The notes under the pieces: model-generated
Told to the model about the DNA's origin: nothing
Database searches by the model: none
The model's input: the letters and a program-made list of their open reading frames with translations, nothing else
Translations under genes and position numbers: made by a program
Part shown: positions 24,823-36,345 of the stretch, piece by piece
Layout of the letters: each line of letters starts with the position of its first letter
Position numbering within the stretch: position 1 is the stretch's first letter
Source of the DNA: Phlyctochytrium arcticum
Lineage: Eukaryota > Chytridiomycota > Chytridiomycetes > Chytridiales > Chytridiaceae
Direction of reading: 5' to 3'
Assembly: GCA_025602905.1 (NCBI GenBank)
Contig: JAHLKI010000011.1
Location: forward strand, 434,001 to 498,000
Length of the DNA stretch: 64,000 nucleotides

Positions 24823-26069
24823 GGCTGCAGGCCGGAATTGTGGAATGGAACAGCTAGAGAGAATGGCAGGCACTCGTCAACTTGGGATAGTCTGTCCTGT
24901 ACGATAATCGGTCCCTTAAATAACCCGTCCTCTCGATCTCCACAAGTTTGGCAGCCGGTTGTCGGTCAAGCGATTTGCTGGTTGGGTTTCCGCCGGATTT
25001 CGGCAGTACAAGTGACAGAGGTGGCGTTTCGCGCTGCCAGCCGTTGATTCCCAACAACCTTCATCCCACAGCTAATCTCAAAGCATCTCACAGCACCAGA
25101 ACTTTGGACCTCTGGACGACGACAACTTGCCGAAGATGGTCTGTTGAATTTAATGCTTGGAAAATCTCTGGATGAGGAAAAAGACGCGACGATCTTGCCA
25201 CCATTTGTTAATCAGGGCGACAGCAACAGCTTGTCACTGAAAAGGATGAGAGAAGGAGATGCAGGTCATGAATAAACTAGATCGGTGAAGGCCACGTTTT
25301 GACTAGCTCAATGAAGTGAGTTGGACGGGTTCTTGCGGATAGAATGCTGGAATCCGAAAGGAATTCCTCCGATTTGAGAGGCGAAATTGTTATTTCGATT
25401 CACTTCATCAACACGAAAGCATTGCATTCACTATTGGAGGCCAAAGTTTCCCCCCTCATCCTTCTCACTTTTCCCCAACTTGCCATCTGCGAGGAATTGG
25501 GGAGCAGATGCAGGATTCTGATTTCTGATTCAGGCGGATTGGAGGCTTGCGCCACTTCCTGCTTATGAGAACCTAAACTCCGAACGGCAAATCCAGCTAC
25601 AGTAGTTTTTGACATAGCTGGTGCCTACAAGGAAAACATTGCCATTTCATTTCACATTATTGGAGGAACGTAGTAAGAACGCTTATGCTGCTACCAGAAT
25701 GAATTCGAGCACCATAAGACATACACAAGCGGCCAAAATCCTAATTGTTCACCTCTATTGTGGCTGCTCAGACCGTGTGAAAGGCTGAATTTATCCCGCG
25801 TCGAGCCAACCCTCATACCGACCCCCAATCTGCGTTTATGCACCGGATTTGCCCTTGGTTCATGGTGGTCGTTATACCACAGAAGAGTAAAATTCCTTGT
25901 GAAGGCGATTACGTGCACCTCATTCCCTACACTCCTATAGTCGCTCGTCCAACAATATTTTCTAAGGCTTTGGCATTTCCGTCATCCTCTTCTCGACGCC
26001 TAACACCGATATAAAGCTTGCTTCCAAGAAAGTTTTGGTTCGACGCCCGTAGCATCGTCAGAGCCGATC
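24823..26069. other. Long divergent intergenic region (MOB2 / RhoGEF)
   Basis: About 1.25 kb. Short open frames on both strands, none with recognisable motifs or conserved splice signals. Presumed promoters of the two regulatory genes. I see nothing else in it. Confidence 0.4.
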
Positions 26070-29000
26070 ATGGACATCGATGCAGCTCTAAATATCGTGC
26101 CGCTTGTGCCGGCGAGCCCGGACCCTGGTAGAATCAAGTCAACGCGTTGGCGCCCCTCTTCTGGTCATTTTGCCCGGAATAACAGTTCAAGAAGTGGTCC
26201 AATAGGGTCTGCCGATAACTTGTCGTCCCCTCCGTACCTCTCCTCGACTGACGTACGGGAACTAGGGTCCGGAACAATTCGACGCTGTGCATCGCTAAGT
26301 CGCGAGGCCGACTCTGAAGTGTCAGGAAGCATAGGCACTGGCGGCATGGATTCAAGTCCGGTTGACTTTCCAGCGTTACTGGCGCATGGCAGTATGGATA
26401 TACCACCCGGAACCCGAACGTCTCTACCAGGAACAGCCAATGGGCTCGTATCAAACTTCCGTCAGACGCATTTACCAGTTGTGCGATCACGATCCTCCTA
26501 TTCTTTTCAAACTATGAGCAGCCTCTTGACGATTTCCAATCTGTTGACAAATATTCGGAAAGCTAATTCAACAACCACTGAAGGAGCCTCAGCACTAGGA
26601 GCGGGTAGCAAGCGTGACGCTAGATCACGCCAAGGGACTGCGGGGCCTGGGAGCAGTCTGACAGCACCGGATGAAGATGGGTTTTTGAAAGAGATTGGGA
26701 ATGATGGATTCGCAGGAATATGGAATCATCCCATTACCAGGTGCGAGCAGCCCTACTCTCTGAAATATTGCCAGAAAATGAACTCTTTGTGATTTTACAG
26801 ATGTTACTACTTAATGTTCCTCCTATGGCGCGAGTACGAGAACCTCTACGTAAGACATTTATTCCCAACTACTGCAGTTGGAATATTAACGCTTTCTCTG
26901 ATCAGTATTTTCGGATGGACGCGCAACAATTCCGGCTCGATTTCCCCACCATGTACTCTTCCGCCAGGAAATCGCACGCCTATCGCATCTACAACACTTA
27001 CTTAATGAAGACATCTCCCATGTTCCTACTCCGGCGAATCCCACCCGAGTACCAGAACGTTCGGAGGGTAATTGCTACGGTCAAAGCGAATGTGGATAGT
27101 AATGACGCAACTCTATACGATGATTTGGCTTTTATGGTGCTCAACTGGTTAGAGGAGATTTATTATGGCACGTTCGACGCCAGTTTAGAGGCTGCGGCAG
27201 ATCACAAATTAAACTCTCTGAATCGTCACATAAGTAATCCAAGCAATGTGGAGCCCCTGTCACCGTCCCCAGCCTCCCCAGTTTCTCCCCGTGGATACGA
27301 TTCATCCGACCTACTAGCCCCGAGTTTCAACAATAGTGCTTTTTACCAAGCAATGAAAAATGATCTACGCGGAACCAAGCACTTGACAACGATACAGTAT
27401 AACCGGGCAGCTGAGAGGATCACCGACATGCCGCCAGCTGTGTATGATGGAAGCGAAGTGTGGGAAAAATTGATGCTCTGTTTGGAAGCAATTGGAGTAG
27501 ATTGCGAAGGGTTTCGTGCGCGTGGTTCCGGGGCTACAATACAGCGACGACCTTCTTTAAAGGTTTTACTGTTTGTTTTTCCTGCCGAAATAATGCGTTT
27601 TCTAAGTTTTGGATATTAGGGTGGAGCATCAGCCACGGTGCGAACGCGCAGTACATCCTCTCTGGACACACGGAAAACTCTTATGGACGCTCCAGATGAC
27701 ATGACCGCGAATGGCTCCGTAAAGGACTGGAAACGGAACTCCAGTGTATGTTTTGCATGATCGAAGTGGAGTAATGAAGATGACAGGCTCACAATGTTCC
27801 TTTCAGAACCAACTTAATCTAGCCTACGGACCAAATCTGTCTCATACCTTCGTGCAATATACTGGGGGTGATCAACAGCAATCATTTTGCGAATACTGCT
27901 TCAAGCGGGTGACTGAACGGTCTGGGGAACGTCGCGGGGAGGATAATACAGCGTACCGGTGTGAATCCTGCGGATATGTTTGCCATCGAACGTGCCGCAA
28001 CGCCATCCGTGTCGCCTGTATTAAACCTTCGAAGACTGTCGAAGTGGAGGATCATACCGAGGTCATATCGGACAAGATGCAGAGGGTCACGGAGAAAATG
28101 CAGGCTGTGCAAAAAGAAGTTGATATCGAAATGAAGATTCGAGATGGCCTGGACAACCTATTAAGAGCCAAGGGGGAGTTGGGAAGTGGGAAAGCTAGCA
28201 AAAAACCCCCTATGCTCGTTGAGCTGGACTCACAAATGGAGCGGTCAAATAAAAAGCTGGATGTTCTCAAACACGAGCTGCAGCGATGTCGATTGCAATT
28301 AGCAGCCTTGTCCGCAGCGGCTGCGGCAGCTGCGCATAATCCATCTTTGTTGGATGGGTCTATGCAAGATTCCCCAGCTGAGCGAGAGCTGCAGCGAGTG
28401 CCTAGTACAGTGACCGCCACCGCACTGGACACGAATGAGGGCGAGGTAGTTAGAGTGGTAACCTTCGACTCAGCGCGGAAGTCCGAGTCTACCAAGACCT
28501 TCTTTATCACCCAGGAAACAACTTCTCATCAACTGATTCGCTTGGCTTTGGAGAAGTTTGTTCTGCCAGGCAGCGATGGTGACTATTATCTTTCATATAC
28601 CAGTGCTGATGGAGACGAAGTGCCGTTGCGACATGATGACATACCGTCCAAACTCGGGCTGAACTTGCTGGATACTACATTCAAGCTCAATGTGGTGATC
28701 GATACCGGAACACTTGTGGGGCAGCCCAAACGCGGCGCGACAGTAAATAGGCATGTGTCGGTGCTAAGTAAAGAAGAAGAAACGCGGCACCGCAAGCAAC
28801 GAGATATTCTCATGGAAATCATCGAAACTGAGATTAATTACGCTGAAGATCTCAAGAACGTTGTAAATATTTTTTACAAGCCGCTGATCACCCAAGGACT
28901 CCTTCCCACAGAGGCTCAAGCTGACATTTTCTCCAACTTGTGCTCCCTAGCCGATATTCATGAAGATCTAGGAAAATACCTCATCGACCGGCGGGATGAG

Positions 29001-31198
29001 GTGATCCACGCTACCAACATGACCAGCCTCCTACTCGACATAACGGATTTGTTCAACAAGCGAATTAATACGTTTACAGCATATGAGACTTATTGTAGCA
29101 ATCAGCACAATGCTCGCCGTAAACTCGCGAAGCTTAGACAAGACCCTGCATTCGCGAAATCGCTTGCAGCGTGTGAATGTAATCCCAAGCTGCAAAAGCT
29201 TAATTTAGCTGACTTGCTCGTCAAACCGATGCACCGCATCACCCGATACCCAATTTTGTTCAAGAGATTATTAGGCAGCACGGCCAAAGGGTCACTCGAG
29301 TACCAGGCAGTCAATAACTTTATCAATGGCGTAGAAAAGAAGGTTTCTGACATCAATGAGGGAGTCAGACGACACGAGGCTGCATATCGCATCAACCTCA
29401 TTGACGAGAATTTGGATTTCAACAATGTGGTCGAGGTTGGTGTCCATCCTGTTGTCAAGGTCCCAAACGCTTTCTCACATGCTGTACGTTCAATTTAGAG
29501 ATTCAAGCTCGCCAATGGTCGACGAGAACTGATTTCAGAGAAAGCATTTACTTATCTGAAAAAGAATACCAACGGCACTGTAGAGGTTATTGTGCTCTTT
29601 TTCACAGACTTGGTGTTGATTGTCCGATCCAAGAAGGCAGAAACCTTTCTGCTATTCAAGCAGCCCATTCCACTCGAAGCGGCTGTATTTTTGGATAGAC
29701 CTGATGCTGACGGTACGAACCAAAAATCTGTCTGCAAAATTCCGACCTAACCTTTTGTAACCGGGATTTAATAGGGGTCAAAAATGTTTTACAAATTGTC
29801 CATCTTCAGCAAGAGATCCATTCACTTCAGACCATCAGCACATATGACAAGAATGCCTGGCTACTGGAAGTGGAAGGCATTCGATCTCGCTTTTGCTCAA
29901 TCCAGTACGACTTTGAGCACAATATTTTGCGCGACACTGCGGATCGCTATCAGGAGATGGATACGCCGTCGCAAGAAGTCTCCCCTAGTATTGAAAGTGG
30001 GCCGAGCTCATATATGTCCAGTGGCTACAGGTCATCACCGCTGTCAAATCGTAAGCGAAAGAGTTCGCTCCCATCGGTAGCGAAGGAGACAGCGGCTAAA
30101 GGAACCAGGGGAAGCGGTGAAGGGTTGGATTCAAAGAGATCGTCTCATTTAATAGCATCGCAAGGTGACTTGGAAGTACGCAGGACGCCATCGTGGGCCG
30201 GATTGTTCAAGGGGGGCCAGCGTAGCGCCGATAGCCTGCGAAGATCCGGTCTAATGGAGGAGCAGTCTGTGTCTTTGCAAAATCTGCCGGATGGGTCTTT
30301 ACCAATTCATCCCCTGCGAGGCAATTCCATGGACGCCTTGGGAACCTCTCAGGCAAGTGGTGGATCAGGGGAGGATGTCGCATTGAGTACATCGGCCCGA
30401 GCAGCTAGTAGCTTTTTCCGCCGGGATTCCGGTTCTTCACGCAGTTCAAACATTTCACGCTCGATGGTTCTCCACCCTGCGTCCAGTGTCAAGTCCGACA
30501 GTATGCTGACCGCTACAGGATCGCGCATGACTCTTGAGACGGAAAAGAAGCTCTCAAAATCGCGGAGTGCGTTCGATAGCATTTCTAAGGCAGCGCGGAA
30601 GAAGAAGAAGCGGAAGGACCCAATTACATCCATCGATGCCCTTGATACGCAATCTGAATCCCCAGCAGCAAAATCAAGGGACACCCCTACTACTGATACC
30701 TCCGATTTCGACTCGACAAGTCAAAACACCACATCCCCATCTGATGCCCCTAGCTCTCTATCTTCGACCGCTGTCTCACCTCCTACGCCTGCCACACCCC
30801 CCTCAGTGACTTCAGTTAAAAGCGACAGTGTTGTCCCACAGTCTCCTCTGGACATTACAAACATTAATACGCACGAGGCCGGTCGCGCGTCAACATTTCC
30901 ATTGATGACTACAACCTCCAGCGGGGCGGGAGGTGCTGGCGTTCCCTCGCAATCTTCGACGGCGGCAACAAGCACACAAAACAGTCCACCCTCAACTCCC
31001 TCTGTGGGAACCCCCGGCGGCAACGAGAAGTCGCGATCAAACAAGCGGGCGTCATGGACATCAGGGTCGAGACATTGGTGGACCTGGTCCAAGGCTGCCA
31101 GCAAATCAGTAGCCGCAGAGGACCAAGGAGGCGACTGGTCTGCGCCGGCGTCGGGCAACCCCGCCGGCAAGGAAGATGGTCCTGTTTCTGCCAAGTAA
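26070..31198 (+). CDS. RhoGEF with RGS, C1, RA-like, DH and PH domains
   Basis: Seven exons (26070-26740, 26801-26849, 26906-27562, 27620-27745, 27807-29459, 29499-29712, 29775-31198), phase-consistent, 1597 residues. Residues ~225-380 form an RGS-like domain (CYYLMFLLWREYENLY, YFRMDAQQFRLDFPTMY). A C1 zinc finger follows at ~514-564 (HTF, FCEYCFKR, YRCESCGYVCHRTCRNAI), then a coiled coil. Next is an RA/ubiquitin-like segment (VVTFDSARKSESTKTFFI). The DH domain covers ~830-1040 (RDILMEIIETEINYAEDLKN, LLVKPMHRITRYPILFKRLL) and the PH domain ~1050-1180. The C-terminal 400 residues are Ser/Thr-rich and probably disordered. It should activate a Rho GTPase at membranes; the RGS part could link it to G-alpha. 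The intron after exon 5 uses a weak GTCCCA donor. Confidence 0.9.
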
Positions 31199-31469
31199 GG
31201 ACAGAAGGCCCGGTAATAGAATTATCACCCCCAGACATTGAACTCCCGTCTACTCCCACCTACTCCTCTCACTATACCACATATATGTTTTGCTCTTTCT
31301 GTAAATTAATAGAATACCTCTTCTTAGTTACTTTTTCTAGCATTTTGCCTTCGATTTTCGACCTGACAGACCTGTCAAAATTCCAATTGTGACTCATGGA
31401 TGACCTCACGATTCTTCGAGCCGTTTTCATACAATCTTGGCCAAGTTTTCTGCAATCCCACCAACCAAG

Positions 31470-32235
31470 ATGGATACTCTTCCGCACGCCAGCGAAGCCG
31501 AAGTCTCGCTCAGCCCGCAGGAACTCGAGGTTTGCGGCAGGATCACTTCCCATTCGCACTCTGCGTTTTTTGAGCCGCCAACTGCTGACGATCGCCTACA
31601 GGTGTTACGAAACCAATTCATTGATGAAGGCGAGAAGCCACGACCGCAAACAAAGTTCAACTATGCTTGGGCACTAGGTTAGACTCTTTCCTGAGGAAGA
31701 TCTCCTTCTTTTTAAGGCTAATGGACTGTTGATGTAGTTCGAAGCCGATCAAGACACGACCAACAGGAGGGGATCAAATTACTTCATGGTACTCATGTCC
31801 GACTCGCAAACTGTTCTCTAGGTAATTCTAATCTCGATCGGAAGCAGAAATTTACAAGGATCTGCCCTCCCGCCGGCGCGAATGCCTGTATTATTTGGCA
31901 TTAGGAGAGTACAAGTTGGGAAATTACAAGGTAAAGTTCCACATGCTCACAGTCCAAGGCAATGGTACTCATGAAACTGGATTACAACAGGATGCCCGAA
32001 AGTACAACGAAACCCTCCTGCAGGTTGAGCAACGCAATCAACAGTCTCTTACCCTTCGACGATTGATTGACGATAAAGTCAAGTCTGGTAAGACGGCACA
32101 CCCGCCCTTTTTCGTTTCGATTTATTGAATTTCTGTGTTGCAGAGGGTCTGGTAGGGATGGCGATTGTCGGGGCAGCAGTGGCAGCCATTGGAGTTTTGG
32201 CAGCCTCGCTGCTCAAGCGTCCCAGCCACAAATAG
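31470..32235 (+). CDS. FIS1: Mitochondrial fission protein Fis1
   Basis: Five exons, about 150 residues. Start [20 protein letters not shown]; the TPR-like core contains [26 protein letters not shown] and a second repeat [20 protein letters not shown]. The sequence ends in a C-terminal hydrophobic anchor ([20 protein letters not shown]) followed by LLKRPSHK, the tail-anchor layout. Fis1 sits in the mitochondrial and peroxisomal outer membrane and recruits the dynamin Dnm1 through an adaptor. The ATG at 31470 is chosen because the open frame upstream has no other ATG. It starts only 271 bases after the RhoGEF stop, same strand. Confidence 0.93.
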
Positions 32236-32456
32236 TTGTTGAGTCTTATTGAACATAGACATGTTTTGGCTTGCAATCTTCTTTTTTCAGCTTGAACCAT
32301 TCTCTGTGTGCAATTTGTCTGCAACGGTTGTGCGCCTCATAATGATTATCTCAGTTGGTTGATGCAGGTGTTAACGATGGCATTATGTTAAAAATATATA
32401 TACTCGAGTATGTACAGTCGAAATAATAGGGCAAGAGGAACAGGTCTGCAAATGGC

Positions 32457-34766
32457 TCATGTCCAAATATCCTTGAGATAACGTCCCCCTGTGTTCCATT
32501 CTTGAAGAAGCTCCAATCCTTTCTTCAAATCAGGTACAGCGCCCTCATCCTCAGATGTGCCCATGATCTCGGCGAGCGCCGTGTTGACCTCCTTAGCCAT
32601 GGTGACACTACCACAGACATAAATCCGTGCATCTTGCGCCAAACACAGCTCCCGAAGTTTGGGGCCCATGGCGCGTATTCCGTCTTGTACGTACTTAAAG
32701 TGGACTTGTGATGTGGCTGATGGGAGAGGTGGATCGCGGGATAGGCAAGCTACATATTCAGTCAGTGCCCCGGACTTGATGTAGGAGTCGATTTCGGAAG
32801 CGTATAACGCGTCCCCATCTGCAGAGGCAAATCGGCGTCCGTGAAACATCCAAGCGGGGCCCAACTGTACGGGATCCGTCTTTTCGGCAATAAGAGCATT
32901 CCGGTGCGACAGGAACGAAATGAAAGGTGTGATGCCTGTACCCGCCGAGATGAGAATGATTGGTTTCAGGGGATCTTCGGGCAGATAGAACGGAGCAGTG
33001 ATGGCCGGAACGGGCTTGGGGTAAATTGGGATAACAATGTTCTTGGCCATCAAGTCCACCTTTTCGAATGGTTTGGTAGCTTCACCCGTCAGCTGATCCA
33101 GCCATATCGTACACAGTCCCGCAACGGGTTTGTTGTAAGGTGTAGGGGTACAAAATTCGACAATGTTGAATGCAAAAGAAATGCGGTTGGGGGTTTGGAG
33201 GGGAGAGGAAGATGCAGAGTAGAAACGCGGTTGCAAATGCGGGATATTTTCGAGGATACGGGCCAAGGGGGGCTGACATGACGGGAAGGTGGCGAGTATG
33301 TCCAAAAGGGTAGCTTGTTGAGGCCGCAGCTCTCGGTAGGCCGTGGCACCTTGTGCGCTAGCTAAAAAGTACAGCACCTTCTTCTCGTCCGGTGAAGCCG
33401 TATGTTCCGCCAGCATACGAATAAACGATTTCTTGGGAAAGGCGTGCAAATCTAGGAAATAGCGGAACAGCTGATATACAGTCATGGGCTGATCCCGTAT
33501 GAAGGGCAGTCCCGTCGCGCTTTCAACACTCTTGGGGGTAATATTGACGTGGCTCCTCGGAGATAACCCAAGTCGAGTTATCAGCGGGAGAACCAAGTCA
33601 TCAGAATTTGGGCAAAGGACGCCAAAAGCGTCGCCAGGGTTATACTTCCAAGAGAGATCCTCAAAATCCATTTCAATTTCAATGACGCGTTTGAGGGCCT
33701 TGGCTCCCGTCAGACATCGGACGGAAGCGATGCGTGCTACTGTTGGATTGGAAGACGTGTAGGCCAATGGGTCACTCAATTTTGTTGGCTTGAGAATGTC
33801 GAGAAGACTGTCGCGCAGGCTAGATACATCTGGTCCTTCGCCTTCAACTTCTACATCGAGATATTGCACTGGAATCTTTGCTACGTTGGTGAGCTGCGTA
33901 GCGCTTTCCAGCGCAGTTTTAGAAACAACAATGGGGGTAGCGGGGATGTGAGTGCTGACTTCGTGTTGTTGTGCAGACAGGGGTTCCGTAAACGCGTTGC
34001 CAAGTGATGATTTATCACCAGATGATGATGATGATGATGATGCTGCTGCTGCTGCTGCTGCTGTGGCAGGGACGGCTTCCTCCCATTTGGGCTTCTTTTC
34101 AACCGAGGCCTTCTCAAGCGATGTCGCAACAACCGGTGCGGCTTCTTCTTTCTTTCCGCCAGTTCCATCTTCCTTGGCTGCAGCTTTGTTCTTCTTTTCA
34201 TCCTTGGAGCCTCCACCAATCTTCAGAACAACCTTCTCTTCCGTTGCTGCCTTTTCCGCAAAAGCTTTCGCCCGCTCCTCGTCAAAGGTTACAACCCCCG
34301 GCAACGTCTCCCACAGCTTTTCCAGCCAGGGATCAACCACCGCCTCCATTCCCGTCGCATCATCCGCCAATCCCTTGGCCATAAAGGGCTTTGCGCCGTA
34401 ATCACCTAATCGCTTTTCAATACGTTTGGCAGTGTTACAAAAGTTGGAGTAATTCGTATCGCCCAATCCCAATATTGTGTATCGTTTCTCCTTCATCGTT
34501 TCCAATTCAGCAGGCTTCCCTCGGCGCAACCATCGCCAAAATTTGGTAGCATTGTCAGGTGGGTCACCGTCCCCAGTTGTTGATGCGATAATGACAAGAA
34601 CATTGTTGCCCGAGAAATTAGCCTTGGCATGTTCGTCGAGGGAATGGTAGGTGGAAGTGTAGCCCCGCGCAAGAGCTTCTTCGTGGATATGTTTTGAAAT
34701 GTACTCGGCGTTGCCCGTTTCGGAGGCATAGAGCACGGCAATACTCTCGGCGAGATCCATGGTCAT
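32457..34766 (-). CDS. MTRR: Methionine synthase reductase-like diflavin reductase
   Basis: Intronless, 769 residues from the ATG at 34766. FMN/flavodoxin domain: VLYASETGNAEYISKHIHEE, then VIIASTTGDGDPPDNATKFW and LGLGDTNYSNFC. The STTGDGDPPD motif and the FCNTAKRIEKRLGDYGAKPF segment are typical of methionine synthase reductase rather than P450 reductase or Tah18. A Lys/Ala/Ser-rich hinge follows, with a run of Asp/Ser coded by a GAT/GCT triplet repeat. Then come the FAD domain (PRFYSASSSP) and NADPH-binding domain (ISAGTGITPFISF, YVCGSVTMAKEV). It would reactivate cobalamin-dependent methionine synthase. The frame stays open ~80 codons upstream, rich in Arg/Ser, but without an ATG; see findings. 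Confidence 0.85.
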   Translation of the reverse strand: MTMDLAESIAVLYASETGNAEYISKHIHEEALARGYTSTYHSLDEHAKANFSGNNVLVIIASTTGDGDPPDNATKFWRWLRRGKPAELETMKEKRYTILGLGDTNYSNFCNTAKRIEKRLGDYGAKPFMAKGLADDATGMEAVVDPWLEKLWETLPGVVTFDEERAKAFAEKAATEEKVVLKIGGGSKDEKKNKAAAKEDGTGGKKEEAAPVVATSLEKASVEKKPKWEEAVPATAAAAAAASSSSSSSGDKSSLGNAFTEPLSAQQHEVSTHIPATPIVVSKTALESATQLTNVAKIPVQYLDVEVEGEGPDVSSLRDSLLDILKPTKLSDPLAYTSSNPTVARIASVRCLTGAKALKRVIEIEMDFEDLSWKYNPGDAFGVLCPNSDDLVLPLITRLGLSPRSHVNITPKSVESATGLPFIRDQPMTVYQLFRYFLDLHAFPKKSFIRMLAEHTASPDEKKVLYFLASAQGATAYRELRPQQATLLDILATFPSCQPPLARILENIPHLQPRFYSASSSPLQTPNRISFAFNIVEFCTPTPYNKPVAGLCTIWLDQLTGEATKPFEKVDLMAKNIVIPIYPKPVPAITAPFYLPEDPLKPIILISAGTGITPFISFLSHRNALIAEKTDPVQLGPAWMFHGRRFASADGDALYASEIDSYIKSGALTEYVACLSRDPPLPSATSQVHFKYVQDGIRAMGPKLRELCLAQDARIYVCGSVTMAKEVNTALAEIMGTSEDEGAVPDLKKGLELLQEWNTGGRYLKDIWT

Positions 34767-35414
34767 ACTTGCGGAGGCGAACCTGGATAGACGACTACTG
34801 AATCCAAAGCTTGAAGGTCGATGAAGCAAATTGTTTCGCAGGTAATTGCGTCCAAAGATTAGGAAGGAAATTGTGTCGGAGCTTCTTTGTAATAATTCAC
34901 CACACAAATTGGGGAAGGCCTTTTGAATTCCGACTGCCGCACGAGAGATGGCGGCACAGCCATGCTTTGTCGGACCCTCGGAGCACCTGCTCGCATTTCG
35001 AAATGTCAACAGAAGATCAGATCAGATTTTTCAAATCATTCTTGCCGCACTGCACTAGCAATATCAAGATGCCCATGAACTCCATCAAGTAGTCTAAAAT
35101 CTCTCAGATCCAAGTCCTCGCACATCCAGCAGATCGTTCAAAAGTAGCCGACGATCTAATCACAGTGAGACGGGTGTTTTATGGTATTGAAGAGTATACC
35201 GGGACGGACAAAAGAATGTTGTTCAGTGTAGAGAGTTTGCTATGCCGTGTGAAACACGATGCTCTGAGAGTGGTGTTCCTTCTCGGATTCTTCGGCAAAT
35301 GTATATGGAACCCAGAAGTTCCGAAGTTCTGACCCACAAGTGATGTCTAGAGAATATGGTCATTCAGCAGACTTTCCTGCCTATGTACTATATATGGGCG
35401 TCTCTCGCGATCCC
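34767..35414. other. Intergenic region upstream of MTRR
   Basis: About 650 bases, including the open but ATG-less frame upstream of MTRR to ~35009. An ATG at 35005 on the plus strand opens 29 codons (STEDQIRFFKSFLP) resembling a fragment at 9490-9535; both may be relics of one mobile-element frame. No intact gene. Confidence 0.4.
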
Positions 35415-36071
35415 CAACATCTACTGTACGAGTAAGTTCAGAGAAAGATGTCGACTTAGAAAGGTCGTTTCAACTGCATCATTCATCACTGATGATAAAT
35501 GGAAATGTCGCATCAATGGAACTTCACACAAGCGCCTATATCAGATGTCGCCCTTTGTCACCCGCAACTTCCCCGCAAGTAAGACATCTTTATCTGGGCC
35601 GTCTCAGGCCCGTCTGCCCAGGGTCGTACCTCAGGTCGCACCTCCCAGCTCCTCCAGTGGCTATGCAATTGATGTTCACCACCGGTAAAATACGACGCGT
35701 GGGAAACAATTCCGGGACCGGAATCTAGACGCGAGATTGGGAATCTCAAGTCGCAACTTTTGCTTGCAAGAATCGCACAGAGCATACCGTTTGGAACTGG
35801 ATGTCTCCCGGGAAGACGAGACGCTGCGGAGACATTTCTGGCGTCTGAAAGTCAATCGGATGCCGTGCTAATACATGAACGCAGGGAAATCAGTCGCCGC
35901 ATCCAAGAAGCCAGTGGATTTCCCAGCTGCATTGGATTTGTGGACGGGACCCACATCCCACTATATCATAAACCAGTCAAAGATGGTTCGGACTACTTCA
36001 ACCGAAAGATGAGTTATTCCCTCGCCGCAATGATTGTTTGTGATGACGCTAAATACCATAATTTGAGGTGA
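35415..36071 (+). pseudogene. Broken PIF/Harbinger-type DDE transposase fragment
   Basis: Fragments in different frames. First is FRERCRL (N-terminal region). Later, from 35904 to 36071, comes GFPSCIGFVDGTHIPLYHKP, then DYFNRKMSYSLAAMIVCDDA, ending KYHNLR and a stop. VDGTHIP with the first catalytic Asp and the YFNRKxxYSL...VCD block are characteristic of DDE_Tnp_4 (Harbinger) transposases. The second Asp and the Glu of the DDE triad, which would come in the next ~150 residues, are absent because the sequence changes to non-coding after the stop. Frameshifts lie between the two parts. The gene is dead. Confidence 0.8.
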
Positions 36072-36345
36072 TCCGTTGCGCATAAATACCCTAAGACAGT
36101 CCTCTATCACAAGACTCGTAAGAGTCCTGTATTTTTATTGGTACTCACTACCTCCCTGTGTCGGAATAGTATAATTCGTAGTAAGTACTTCTGCACGGGT
36201 TGGACATTATTTCGAAGCTGCCTATATGGAAGTGTATTATGATTTCGCATTATTGTCAACTATCCTCACAGCAATGGAAAGTGGGTGGTACGCCGCAGGA
36301 CCATCAGGGGCCCATCACATGGAACAGGGTGCACCATCAATCATG

